6,040 nucleotides of DNA from Candidatus Omnitrophota bacterium (GTDB lineage Bacteria; Omnitrophota; Gorgyraeia; Aquiviventales; Aquiviventaceae): positions 1 through 6,040 of the forward strand of contig JACQRE010000039.1 in assembly GCA_016206585.1 (NCBI GenBank). The letters are read 5' to 3'. Positions 1 through 5,361 of this stretch are shown piece after piece (position 1 is the first letter of the stretch; every line of letters begins with the position of its first letter). The position numbers were made by a program, and so were the translations under genes. The notes under the pieces were generated by a model. That model did not search any database. It was given only the letters and a program-made list of their open reading frames with translations, and was not told where the DNA came from.

Positions 1-182
1 CCGCGCTGCAGCCAGCAGTAGTGGGCGTCGGTCTTGTGGTAGTGGTTGCCCCGGATCGCCCCTTTGACGGAGGTGACGACCGCGGCGCTTGTGAACGGCG
101 CGTCGATCAAGTTCCTGATCTCGCCGCGCACATCCACGAACGGGGGACGCTGCGGGATGATCACCTCAGGCGTGTGGGGCAT
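1..182 (-). CDS. Cupin-fold protein, N-terminal part (cut by window edge)
   Basis: The visible 60 residues begin with ATG at 182 and run off the left edge, so the C-terminus is missing. An N-terminal strand region with FVDVRGEI (about residues 15-22) is followed by RGNHYHK (44-50), which matches the first cupin metal-binding motif (G...HxH, with H47 and H49), then an aromatic-rich DAHYCWL. The 'DxRG' plus 'RGNHYHK' pattern is typical of small cupins found in polysaccharide loci (sugar 3,5-epimerase, 3,4-ketoisomerase or WxcM/WbuC-like proteins). The exact reaction cannot be told from this fragment. It starts 8 bases after the stop of the radical SAM gene, so it should be the last visible gene of the same operon. 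No clear Shine-Dalgarno precedes the ATG, which suggests reliance on translation from upstream. The cupin assignment is fairly secure; the substrate is unknown. Confidence 0.75.
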   Translation of the reverse strand, partial: MPHTPEVIIPQRPPFVDVRGEIRNLIDAPFTSAAVVTSVKGAIRGNHYHKTDAHYCWLQR

Positions 183-190
183 CTGCGGAG

Positions 191-1222
191 CTAGGTATAC
201 AGCGGGAACCCGTTCTGCTTGCAGGTTTCGCACACCGTGTGCGTCCCCGTTGCTCTGCTGGCCAACGCGCGTCGAGCCAGCCGGTAGCGCTCACCGTTCC
301 AGATCTCCCGAAAGGATTGCTGAAAGATGTTCCCGTAATTGTACGTCTTGCAGTCATACACGCTTCCACAGGGCACCACATCGCCATCCCAATTGATCGC
401 GACGGTCGTCCATGGCTTCGCGCAGTCCTGCACCCGATGGCTGAGCTGCTCATGGGTGTATTGGCTGTACCGGGGGTTCTCGGGCACCCAGTCCCCGTCC
501 CGCTTGAGTCGCTCCTCCATCGGCAGGAAGATCTCCTCGCCGCAGTCCGTCCGCATCATGCCCGCTGTGAAGCCGACCTGGAGTTCCCTGGCCATCGCGC
601 GCGCCTGGTCGACCTCGTGCTCGTTGTGCCTGAACACGAGGAAATTCCACACCATCGTCGGGGTCGCGGAGCGAAGCCGCCGTTTCGCGCTCACGATCCA
701 GCGGATGTTCCGAAGCACCTCCTCCAACCTGCCTCCGACCCGGTACTTCTCGTAGACCGCCTGGGTCGCCCCGTCGACTGACAGGATCAGATGGCCCAGG
801 CCCGACCTCACGACTTCCTCTGCGCCGATCTCGCTGAAACGGGGAATGTTCAGGTTGGAACTCACGACCACCCGCACATGGGGATACCGGTGTGTGGTGT
901 ACCGCACCATCTGGAGGAGATCTTTGTTCAGGAATGGCTCACCCCAGTCGAAGAAGTCGAGCGTCTCCATCGTCGGCCCCAGCTGGTGGATGATCTGCTT
1001 GAACCGCTCAAAGGTCAGGAGGCCCTTCGTGACCTTCGTTTCGTTCGTCCCGGTTGGGCACAACGGGCAGCGCAGGTTGCAGATGTTGCCCGTTTCGATG
1101 GTGACCTTGGTCGGGAAATAGTGGAGGGTCTCCGCGCGGCGAGGCATTTCCATTTTTTTCATCAGGTGATTCAGCATGCGTCGAGGTGAACGGTACGTCT
1201 GCATCACGCGCTTAACACGCAT
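191..1222 (-). CDS. Radical SAM/SPASM domain protein
   Basis: This 343-residue protein has the CxxxCxxC cluster motif of radical SAM enzymes as CNLRCPLC (C48, C52, C55), which binds the [4Fe-4S] cluster that cleaves S-adenosylmethionine. The next barrel elements follow: WGEP (93-96), the usual 'GGEP' SAM-amine motif position, and LSVDGA (147-152). The C-terminal third carries a SPASM-type cysteine set (C267, C285, C291, C331, C334) around NWDGDVVPCG and the YNYGNIF...IWNG signature, so at least one auxiliary iron-sulphur cluster is expected. Related proteins occur in O-antigen and capsule loci, often with unassigned functions. A role in modifying a sugar or lipid-linked intermediate is inferred from context only. 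The start at 1222 (MRVKRV) overlaps the upstream glycosyltransferase by 11 bases, with a G-rich stretch just before the ATG; Met7 is an alternative start. Family assignment is firm, substrate unknown. Confidence 0.93.
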   Translation of the reverse strand: MRVKRVMQTYRSPRRMLNHLMKKMEMPRRAETLHYFPTKVTIETGNICNLRCPLCPTGTNETKVTKGLLTFERFKQIIHQLGPTMETLDFFDWGEPFLNKDLLQMVRYTTHRYPHVRVVVSSNLNIPRFSEIGAEEVVRSGLGHLILSVDGATQAVYEKYRVGGRLEEVLRNIRWIVSAKRRLRSATPTMVWNFLVFRHNEHEVDQARAMARELQVGFTAGMMRTDCGEEIFLPMEERLKRDGDWVPENPRYSQYTHEQLSHRVQDCAKPWTTVAINWDGDVVPCGSVYDCKTYNYGNIFQQSFREIWNGERYRLARRALASRATGTHTVCETCKQNGFPLYT

Positions 1223-2378
1223 CGTGCCCCCCGCGTCTTTGTTCCCAATATTTGGCCCACAGCATCACGTGCACGAACGCCCAGAGGAGGGAGAAGACCA
1301 GCCCGTGAAGGCCCTCCTGATAGCCGCGGTTCCTGATGTAACTCTTCCAGAACAGCTTCACCGGCCGCCACACCAGATGGTACACGAGCTCCCGCGTCCG
1401 AGGCCGGTCCCGCTGCTCGGCCAGCTCCTGAGCGCCCATCGAGGTAGAGCGGTTCTGCCGCTCGATGAACTGCGTGAGCGACTGAAAGGGGTAGTGCTCC
1501 ACATCCGCCTCGATATGCTCGATGGGCCCGTGGACGTCTGGCGCGTAGTGGACCTTGATGGCCGTGAGGGACGCGGGGAATGCGTCGGCGGCCTGACCGG
1601 GGTTTCCGGAGTCGGCCGGCCGGCTGTACTCCCAGTACTTCGCCCACTTGATCAGCTCCACACCCGCAAAGAAGATCGAGAACACGAGCCCATGCAGCCC
1701 CTCGCGGAAGCCCTGCTTCTTCACGTAGCTCTTCCACCAGGTCTTCCAGGGCCTCCGGATGAGCCGCGAGCGGATCTCGCGCTCGTCCAGGCGGCCGAGG
1801 CTTGCGACGAGCTCTTGCGCGTGGAGTGAGGTGTAGCGGTTGTGGCGGTCCAGGAAGGCGGCCAGGCTGTTGCAGGGGTGGTGCTCGATGTCGGCGTCCA
1901 GGCGGCCGATCGTCCCGCGGGCGACCGGCCGCTCGTGCACCACGCCCTCGTACCGGACCGCGTCCCGGCGCACCAGGTTGGGCAGCTCGTGGTACCATCC
2001 CCCGTGGCGCATGAACCGCCCCAAGAGGTAGCTCTTGCGCCGGAACTTGAAGACGGCGTGCGGTTGCGGACGCTCTAGGAGGCGTTGGACCGCCTCCCGG
2101 AACGCCGGCGTCACGACGTCGTCGGCGTCGATCTGGAGGACCCACTCGCCGGTCGCGCGCTCCATCCCGAGGTTCCGCTCCTGGGCGAAGCTCCCTTCGA
2201 ACGCATGGGGGATGACCCGCGCCCCGAACTGCCGGCAGATCTCCACCGTCCGGTCCTCGCTCATCCCGTCGACGACGATGAGCTCATCCGCCCACCGCAC
2301 GCTCGAAAGGCACCGCGCGATGCGCGGCTCCTCATTCTTCGTGAGGACGACGACCGACAGGCGCTGGCGCTCAGCCAT
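1212..2378 (-). CDS. WaaE/KdtX-like family 2 glycosyltransferase with duplicated C-terminal domain
   Basis: The 388-residue product is a GT-A fold transferase expected to use a nucleotide sugar on the cytoplasmic side. The N-terminus has SVVVLTKNEE (8-17), then VVDGMSEDRT (35-44), QERNLG (66-71) and the DxD metal-binding motif LQIDADD (D84, D86). GGWYHELPNLVRR (126-138) and YEGVVHE (143-149) are hallmarks of LPS-core WaaE/KdtX-like enzymes. Such proteins usually end near residue 250-260 after a hydrophobic amphipathic segment, here GLHGLVFSIFF...AKYWE (227-250). This one then has a hydrophilic linker (about 254-274) and a second copy of that C-terminal region (276-382), about 51% identical over 93 ungapped positions, with no second catalytic half. 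The start at 2378 was chosen because it begins the family's N-terminal strand, has GAGGGG six bases upstream, and overlaps the preceding gene by 8 bases (ATGGCTGA). The reading frame stays open further upstream, but that sequence looks like a shadow of the neighbouring gene. Confidence 0.9.
   Translation of the reverse strand: MAERQRLSVVVLTKNEEPRIARCLSSVRWADELIVVDGMSEDRTVEICRQFGARVIPHAFEGSFAQERNLGMERATGEWVLQIDADDVVTPAFREAVQRLLERPQPHAVFKFRRKSYLLGRFMRHGGWYHELPNLVRRDAVRYEGVVHERPVARGTIGRLDADIEHHPCNSLAAFLDRHNRYTSLHAQELVASLGRLDEREIRSRLIRRPWKTWWKSYVKKQGFREGLHGLVFSIFFAGVELIKWAKYWEYSRPADSGNPGQAADAFPASLTAIKVHYAPDVHGPIEHIEADVEHYPFQSLTQFIERQNRSTSMGAQELAEQRDRPRTRELVYHLVWRPVKLFWKSYIRNRGYQEGLHGLVFSLLWAFVHVMLWAKYWEQRRGGHDAC
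1233..1511 (-). repeat. Second copy of the duplicated C-terminal domain (repeat B)
   Basis: Encodes residues 290-382, aligned without gaps to residues 161-253 at an offset of 129 residues (387 bp). By hand count 47 of 93 positions are identical. Longest shared blocks are EGLHGLVFS, WAKYWE, WKSY and AQEL. Similarity at the DNA level is clearly lower than for a fresh duplication, so the event is old or the second copy came from a paralogue. The preceding segment VHYAPDVHGPI resembles VRYEGVVHERPV before copy A. Confidence 0.85.
1620..1898 (-). repeat. First copy of the duplicated C-terminal domain (repeat A)
   Basis: This stretch encodes residues 161-253 of the WaaE-like enzyme. It starts at DADIEHHPCNSL, passes RHNRYTS, RRPWKTWWKSY and QGFREGLHGLVFS, and ends at WAKYWEYSR. 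It is the copy directly attached to the catalytic domain, so it is the one expected by family architecture. Homology to copy B probably extends about 20 residues further upstream (from VRYEGVVHE), with a gap of about six residues there. Confidence 0.85.
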
Positions 2379-3087
2379 GGCCGGCCCCTCTGCCCGCCGG
2401 CCTGGCCGCGCGGGACCAATAGAGCCGGCCAAGCTGCACGAGGTACGCCAGCAGCGCGTGAGCGTCGAGCTTGCTCGACCCACGCCGCCGGTCCGTGAAC
2501 ACATAGGGGATCTCCCGGGCGCGCCGGACGTCCCCTTGCACCAGAATCTCGAGGAGGATCTTGAACCCCCGTGGGTGGACCGCGAGGCCCCGGACGAGCG
2601 CGGCCCGGCAGACGAAATACCCTGACGTCGCATCGGCGACCGGCACGAGGGGCCTGGCGAGCCGGTTGCCCACCCGCGAGAGGAGCCGCCGGGACCGCGG
2701 CCAGTTGACCGCGCCCCCGCCGGAGACGTAGCGGCTGGCGACCGCGACCTCGCTCCCCGCGCGCACAGCCGCCGCCAGCGCCGGCAGCAGTTCCGGTGGA
2801 TGGCTGAGGTCGGCGTCCATCACGCCGATCAGGTCTCCGCTCGCCTGCCCGACCCCGCTCATCACCGCCCGGGCCAGGCCCTGGCCGCGCGGGTGCTCGA
2901 TGAGCCGGCCCAGCTGCAGGCGCGCCAGCAGCGACTGCGCGCACGCGGCGGTGCCGTCCTCCGAGTCGCTGTCCACGATCAGGACCTCGAGCGGCTCCCC
3001 AAGGGATGCCCGCACGAGCGCCAGCCGCTCCAGCAACGGCTCGAGGTTCTCGCGCTCCCGATACGTCGGGATGATGAGGCTCACCAT
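2371..3087 (-). CDS. Polyprenyl-phosphate sugar (dolichol-phosphate mannose-like) synthase
   Basis: A 238-residue soluble GT2 enzyme of the DPM1 type, which transfers a sugar (mannose or glucose in characterised members) from a nucleotide donor to polyprenyl phosphate at the inner leaflet. Motifs appear in family order: SLIIPTYRERENL (3-15), VDSDSEDGT (38-46, where many relatives have DDxSxDGT), RGQGLARAV (67-75), the DxD motif MDADLSHPPE (90-99; D91, D93), SRYVSGGG (118-125), NWPRSRRLLSRVGN (128-141), DATSGYF (152-158), GFKILLE (174-180) and RRGSSKL (201-207). The protein stops soon after, so it lacks the C-terminal GtrA-like or membrane domain that some bacterial homologues have. The ATG at 3087 lies 12 bases after the previous stop; TGAGGT is present but only one base from the ATG. 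The last residues (ARPAGRGAGHG) are low complexity and overlap the next gene. Sugar identity cannot be read from the sequence. Confidence 0.92.
   Translation of the reverse strand: MVSLIIPTYRERENLEPLLERLALVRASLGEPLEVLIVDSDSEDGTAACAQSLLARLQLGRLIEHPRGQGLARAVMSGVGQASGDLIGVMDADLSHPPELLPALAAAVRAGSEVAVASRYVSGGGAVNWPRSRRLLSRVGNRLARPLVPVADATSGYFVCRAALVRGLAVHPRGFKILLEILVQGDVRRAREIPYVFTDRRRGSSKLDAHALLAYLVQLGRLYWSRAARPAGRGAGHG
2385..2390 (-). promoter_or_regulatory. Ribosome binding site deciding the start at 2378
   Basis: On the minus strand GAGGGG lies six bases before the ATG at 2378, inside the end of the upstream DPM-like gene. Together with the 8-base overlap with that gene's stop, it supports 2378 as the true start over the in-frame ATG at 2633. 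Confidence 0.6.
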
Positions 3088-3099
3088 GACCTCAGCGCC

Positions 3100-3939
3100 T
3101 CACGGGATAATCTCAAGATTCCAATACGGATGGCTGCGCAGCACCTCCGGCAAATCGGACGGATCGACAGCCACCGCCTCTGACAGGCTGCTGGGATCCA
3201 GCTGGGCGAGGTGCTTCATGGACCGTTGCTCGGGCCATCGCAACCACACGTCTTCAAACCACCGCTCCACGAAGTGCCGCTGTTGCTCGGAGGCGGCGAG
3301 CCTCAGGCGCATGCGTTGAGCGGTCCTGGCGAAGCCGAAATGGTAGAAGGTCGCTTTCTGCGGCGGGATGAGGTACCGGGGCCCGAGGCTGTTCGTCCGG
3401 TTCGGCCCGGTGAAGCGGCACCGGTACGGAAGGGGAAGCCCCAGCACGCGCCGCGACCGGGCGATCCGGAAGATCCGCCAGGGCGTCCACTTCACGCCGG
3501 TGTAGGGGACGCGGTACCGAAAGCTCCTCCAGAGGACATCGCATTTGACATGAAAGGTTCCCACCTCAGGGTGCGCCTCGATTTCCTCGCGGATGGCCGT
3601 CAGATGATCGCGCCGATAGAGCTCATCGCCGTCAACCAGAAAGTAGTACTCCATCCCGGCCTCCAGGCAACAGGCCATGGCGGCGTTGCGCTGCGCCACC
3701 TCGGAGTCCCAGACCCCTTTGCGGACGATGAACTTGGGGTCACCCTTCGCAGGCGCATCCACGATCTGCTCGGTGCGATCCCGCTCGGTGAACGTGGCCC
3801 GGACGTCGGGATTATACGCGCTCCACGGCGCCAGGCCCAGGCAGACGACGATCCGATCGACCGCGTCGTAGAGCGACCGGATGGAGTACTCCAGGTACTC
3901 TTCCTCATTATAGACGGAGTAGCAGGCCGCAATCTTCAT
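3100..3939 (-). CDS. GT-A glycosyltransferase, family 2-like
   Basis: The 279-residue product begins with MKIAACYSVYNEEEYLEYSI, a standard GT-A nucleotide-binding opening. It continues with DRIVVCLG (28-35), an AQRNAAM motif (82-88) and a DxD metal-binding motif in FLVDGDELYRR (D103, D105). The second half has WRIFRIARSRR (154-164), an RYLIPP...FYHFGFART segment (188-206) and a charged C-terminus ending in NLEIIP. No membrane segment is visible. This pattern fits a cytoplasmic sugar transferase of the GT2 clan of surface-glycan loci, but the donor, acceptor and subfamily cannot be named. The start at 3939 is the first codon that makes biological sense: the frame stays open upstream through the foldback element and the antisense of the GT87 gene, but that sequence has no protein character. 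There is no Shine-Dalgarno before the ATG. It is the first gene of the leftward operon. Confidence 0.85.
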   Translation of the reverse strand: MKIAACYSVYNEEEYLEYSIRSLYDAVDRIVVCLGLAPWSAYNPDVRATFTERDRTEQIVDAPAKGDPKFIVRKGVWDSEVAQRNAAMACCLEAGMEYYFLVDGDELYRRDHLTAIREEIEAHPEVGTFHVKCDVLWRSFRYRVPYTGVKWTPWRIFRIARSRRVLGLPLPYRCRFTGPNRTNSLGPRYLIPPQKATFYHFGFARTAQRMRLRLAASEQQRHFVERWFEDVWLRWPEQRSMKHLAQLDPSSLSEAVAVDPSDLPEVLRSHPYWNLEIIP

Positions 3940-3998
3940 GGGACACGATGTGGTAGAATAACCAGGATGCTCTGTCGAAAAGCTGTGGCCCCAAGGCA

Positions 3999-4017
3999 AA
4001 AAGTGCCAGGCACTTTT
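3999..4017. repeat. 19-bp palindrome, left copy
   Basis: AAAAGTGCC-A-GGCACTTTT is a perfect palindrome around one central base. It forms most of the left 22-bp inner arm of the foldback element and is repeated, with a T centre, in the right arm. Confidence 0.9.
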
Positions 4018-4039
4018 CCCGAGGCGAGACGCCTGGTCG

Positions 4040-4058
4040 AAAAGTGCCTGGCACTTTT
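4040..4058. repeat. 19-bp palindrome, right copy
   Basis: AAAAGTGCC-T-GGCACTTTT is the exact reverse complement of the left copy. Because each copy is itself palindromic, the DNA can fold either as two small cruciforms or as one long hairpin. Confidence 0.9.
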
Positions 4059-4089
4059 TGCAGTCGTCCTGGCGGCTTTTCGACAGAGC

Positions 4090-5361
4090 ATGACCGGGAT
4101 GCTTCGGACGACGCTGCGAACCGCGCTCTCCCCGTGGCAATGGCCCCTCTCGACCTGGCTGCTGCTCCTTGGCATGGTCCTCGCCGTTCGTTTTCCGCTG
4201 AAGTTCCTCGTTGATCAGGCGTTTCTCATGGACTTCGACTTGTTCCACACGATCGCCCAGCGCGTCCTGAGCCACCAGGCCATCACGCTCTATGACCAGG
4301 CCGACACGCCACAGGCGGTGTTCAAGTATGCGCCGCTCTGGGCGCTCGCCTGGACGCCCCTCGGCTGGCTCTCCTCCCACGCCGGAGCGGTGGCGTGGTC
4401 GACGCTGACGGCCGGGTTCCTGCTCGGCACCTGTTGGACCGCCGACCGGTTGTGCCGAACGCTCGGGCTCTCCCCCGCAGGGTTTGTGGCTCCGCTCGCC
4501 GTCCTGCTGCTCGTGCGGCCCTTGACCGCCGAGTTCCTCAACGGCCAGGTCAACGTGCTCTGGGGGCTGCTCGTCCTTGTCTGCCTGCTGGCCGAGGCGG
4601 CCCGCCGCCCCTGGCTCGCCGCCCTCTCACTGGCGTCAGCCATCTCGCTCAAGCTGCCGGCGCTGCTCTTCCTCCTGTATCTTGCCGCGCGGCGCCGCTG
4701 GGCGTCGGCCGGACGAACACTCCTGCTGCTCGTCGCCCTCAACCTGGTCGCCGCCTGGGCGCTCGTGCCTTCCCGTCCGCTCGCCCTGCTCGCCGCGTGG
4801 CAGCGAACGCTGCTCGCGACTGGGCCGGACCGCGCGTTTGAGATCGGCAGCCAATCGCTCCTCGCCCTCCTGGGGCGGCTGCTGCGCGCGGACGGCTATG
4901 GGTTCAATGTGCTGGCGCTGCCCGACGGCGCGGTCGCCGCGGTCGCCGCCCTCGTCTCGCTGGCGCTCTTCGCCGCGGTGTGCCTCCCCCCGGCACGCGG
5001 GACGCCTGACCCGCTGCGGACCCTCCTCGACGGCGCGCTGCTGAACGTGTTCATGGTGCTGTTTTCCCCCACCTGCTGGGTCGCGACGTACAGCGCGCTG
5101 CTCTTCCCGGTCTTCGTGGCGATCGCCCTGTTCAGCTCCCAACCCCGCGCCGTCTGGCGCCGCCCCTCGCTGACGCTGGGCGCGCTCGCCGGGCTCCTCT
5201 TCAGCGCGCTGACCCACGCGAAGGTGTGGCGGTTCCTCGGCGTCCGCGCCATCAAAGGGGAAACGTACGTCTTCGAGGTCCTCATGATCCTGCCCCTGTT
5301 CGGGCTGTCGCTGGCTTGGTGCCTCTGGCATCAGCGTCGGTGGCTGGCCCGCCGCTCGTAG
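4090..5361 (+). CDS. GT87 (DUF2029) family polyprenyl-phosphate-sugar-dependent membrane glycosyltransferase
   Basis: The 423-residue product is strongly hydrophobic, with roughly nine to eleven membrane segments (for example near 19-34, 131-145, 153-170, 208-225, 313-325, 330-348, 361-374 and 395-412). GT-C enzymes of this type use polyprenyl-phosphate-linked sugars on the outer face of the membrane. Family landmarks: DFDLFHTIAQRV in the first external loop (48-59; acidic D48 and D50 are candidate catalytic residues), FKYAPLWAL (78-86), NGQVN (151-155), AISLKLPALLFLLYLAARRRW (184-204, the KxP positive turn), SQSLLALLGRLL (254-265) and LFSPTCWVATYSAL (324-337), where relatives often have LSPxSW. 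It is the only plus-strand gene here, divergent from the operon on its left and converging on the glycosyltransferase to its right. The ATG at 4090 lies in the tip of the foldback element; ATG 4099 is an equally plausible start and neither has a strong Shine-Dalgarno. The open frame extends far upstream, but that part is antisense to another gene. Confidence 0.9.
   Translation: MTGMLRTTLRTALSPWQWPLSTWLLLLGMVLAVRFPLKFLVDQAFLMDFDLFHTIAQRVLSHQAITLYDQADTPQAVFKYAPLWALAWTPLGWLSSHAGAVAWSTLTAGFLLGTCWTADRLCRTLGLSPAGFVAPLAVLLLVRPLTAEFLNGQVNVLWGLLVLVCLLAEAARRPWLAALSLASAISLKLPALLFLLYLAARRRWASAGRTLLLLVALNLVAAWALVPSRPLALLAAWQRTLLATGPDRAFEIGSQSLLALLGRLLRADGYGFNVLALPDGAVAAVAALVSLALFAAVCLPPARGTPDPLRTLLDGALLNVFMVLFSPTCWVATYSALLFPVFVAIALFSSQPRAVWRRPSLTLGALAGLLFSALTHAKVWRFLGVRAIKGETYVFEVLMILPLFGLSLAWCLWHQRRWLARRS

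Larger units (their letters stand above)
3967..4091. repeat. 125-bp nested inverted-repeat (foldback) element, REPIN/MITE-like
   Basis: The outer arms are a perfect 17-bp inverted repeat, ATGCTCTGTCGAAAAGC (3967-3983) against its complement (4075-4091). Inside, a perfect 22-bp inverted repeat pairs 3996-4017 with 4040-4061. At the centre a small stem pairs AGGCG (4022-4026) with CGCCT (4030-4034) around a 3-base loop. The three stems share almost the same centre (coordinate sums 8058, 8057, 8056), so the whole element can fold into one long imperfect hairpin. No protein of its own is evident. The nested-palindrome architecture resembles REPIN-type repeats mobilised by IS200/IS605-like (RAYT) transposases or a small MITE. 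That kinship is inferred; no transposase is present in the window. It fills nearly all the space between two divergent genes. Confidence 0.85.
3961..4103. repeat. 11-bp near-perfect direct repeat flanking the foldback element
   Basis: ACCAGGATGCT (3961-3971) and ACCGGGATGCT (4093-4103) agree at 10 of 11 bases and bracket the element. The right copy lies just outside the inverted-repeat tip, while the left copy overlaps the first five bases of the left tip. It could be a target-site duplication if the element ends are redefined (3972-4092), or a coincidence. Confidence 0.5.

Noticed and set aside
46..2625. Several plus-strand open frames across the left half
   Set aside because: All are high-GC shadows opposite well-supported minus-strand genes, with no recognisable motifs or ribosome binding sites.
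2379..2633. N-terminal extension of the WaaE-like gene from ATG 2633
   Set aside because: Arg/Ser-rich sequence that shadows the DPM-like gene. The start at 2378 has a good ribosome binding site, an 8-bp overlap and the correct family N-terminus.
3955..3983. Sigma-70-like promoter for the leftward operon (TATTCT at 3955-3960 on the minus strand)
   Set aside because: No convincing -35 box at 16-18 bp spacing; the best candidate (TTTTCG) has a 15-bp spacer and lies in the inverted-repeat arm. Too weak to annotate.
3999..4059. Rho-independent terminators (GTGCC-N-GGCAC followed by T runs on both strands)
   Set aside because: The 19-bp palindromes have a single-base centre, so a normal hairpin loop would cost stem pairs. 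They sit between two divergent gene starts where no terminator is needed. Better explained as part of the foldback element.
3996..4061. CRISPR-like repeats
   Set aside because: Only two units, in inverted orientation and with a 22-bp spacer that itself forms a stem. This is an inverted repeat, not an array.
3211..4089. Plus-strand upstream extension of the GT87 reading frame (would give a 716-residue protein)
   Set aside because: It is the antisense of the 3100-3939 glycosyltransferase gene, rich in Pro, Arg and Ala without family motifs; GT87 homology starts only near 4099. Only the in-element ATG at 3967 is kept as a possibility, under findings.
3940..4380. Minus-strand extension upstream of the 3100-3939 gene (would add 147 residues)
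   Set aside because: Antisense to the GT87 gene and the foldback element; charged low-complexity sequence, while the GT-A fold clearly begins at the Met encoded at 3939.
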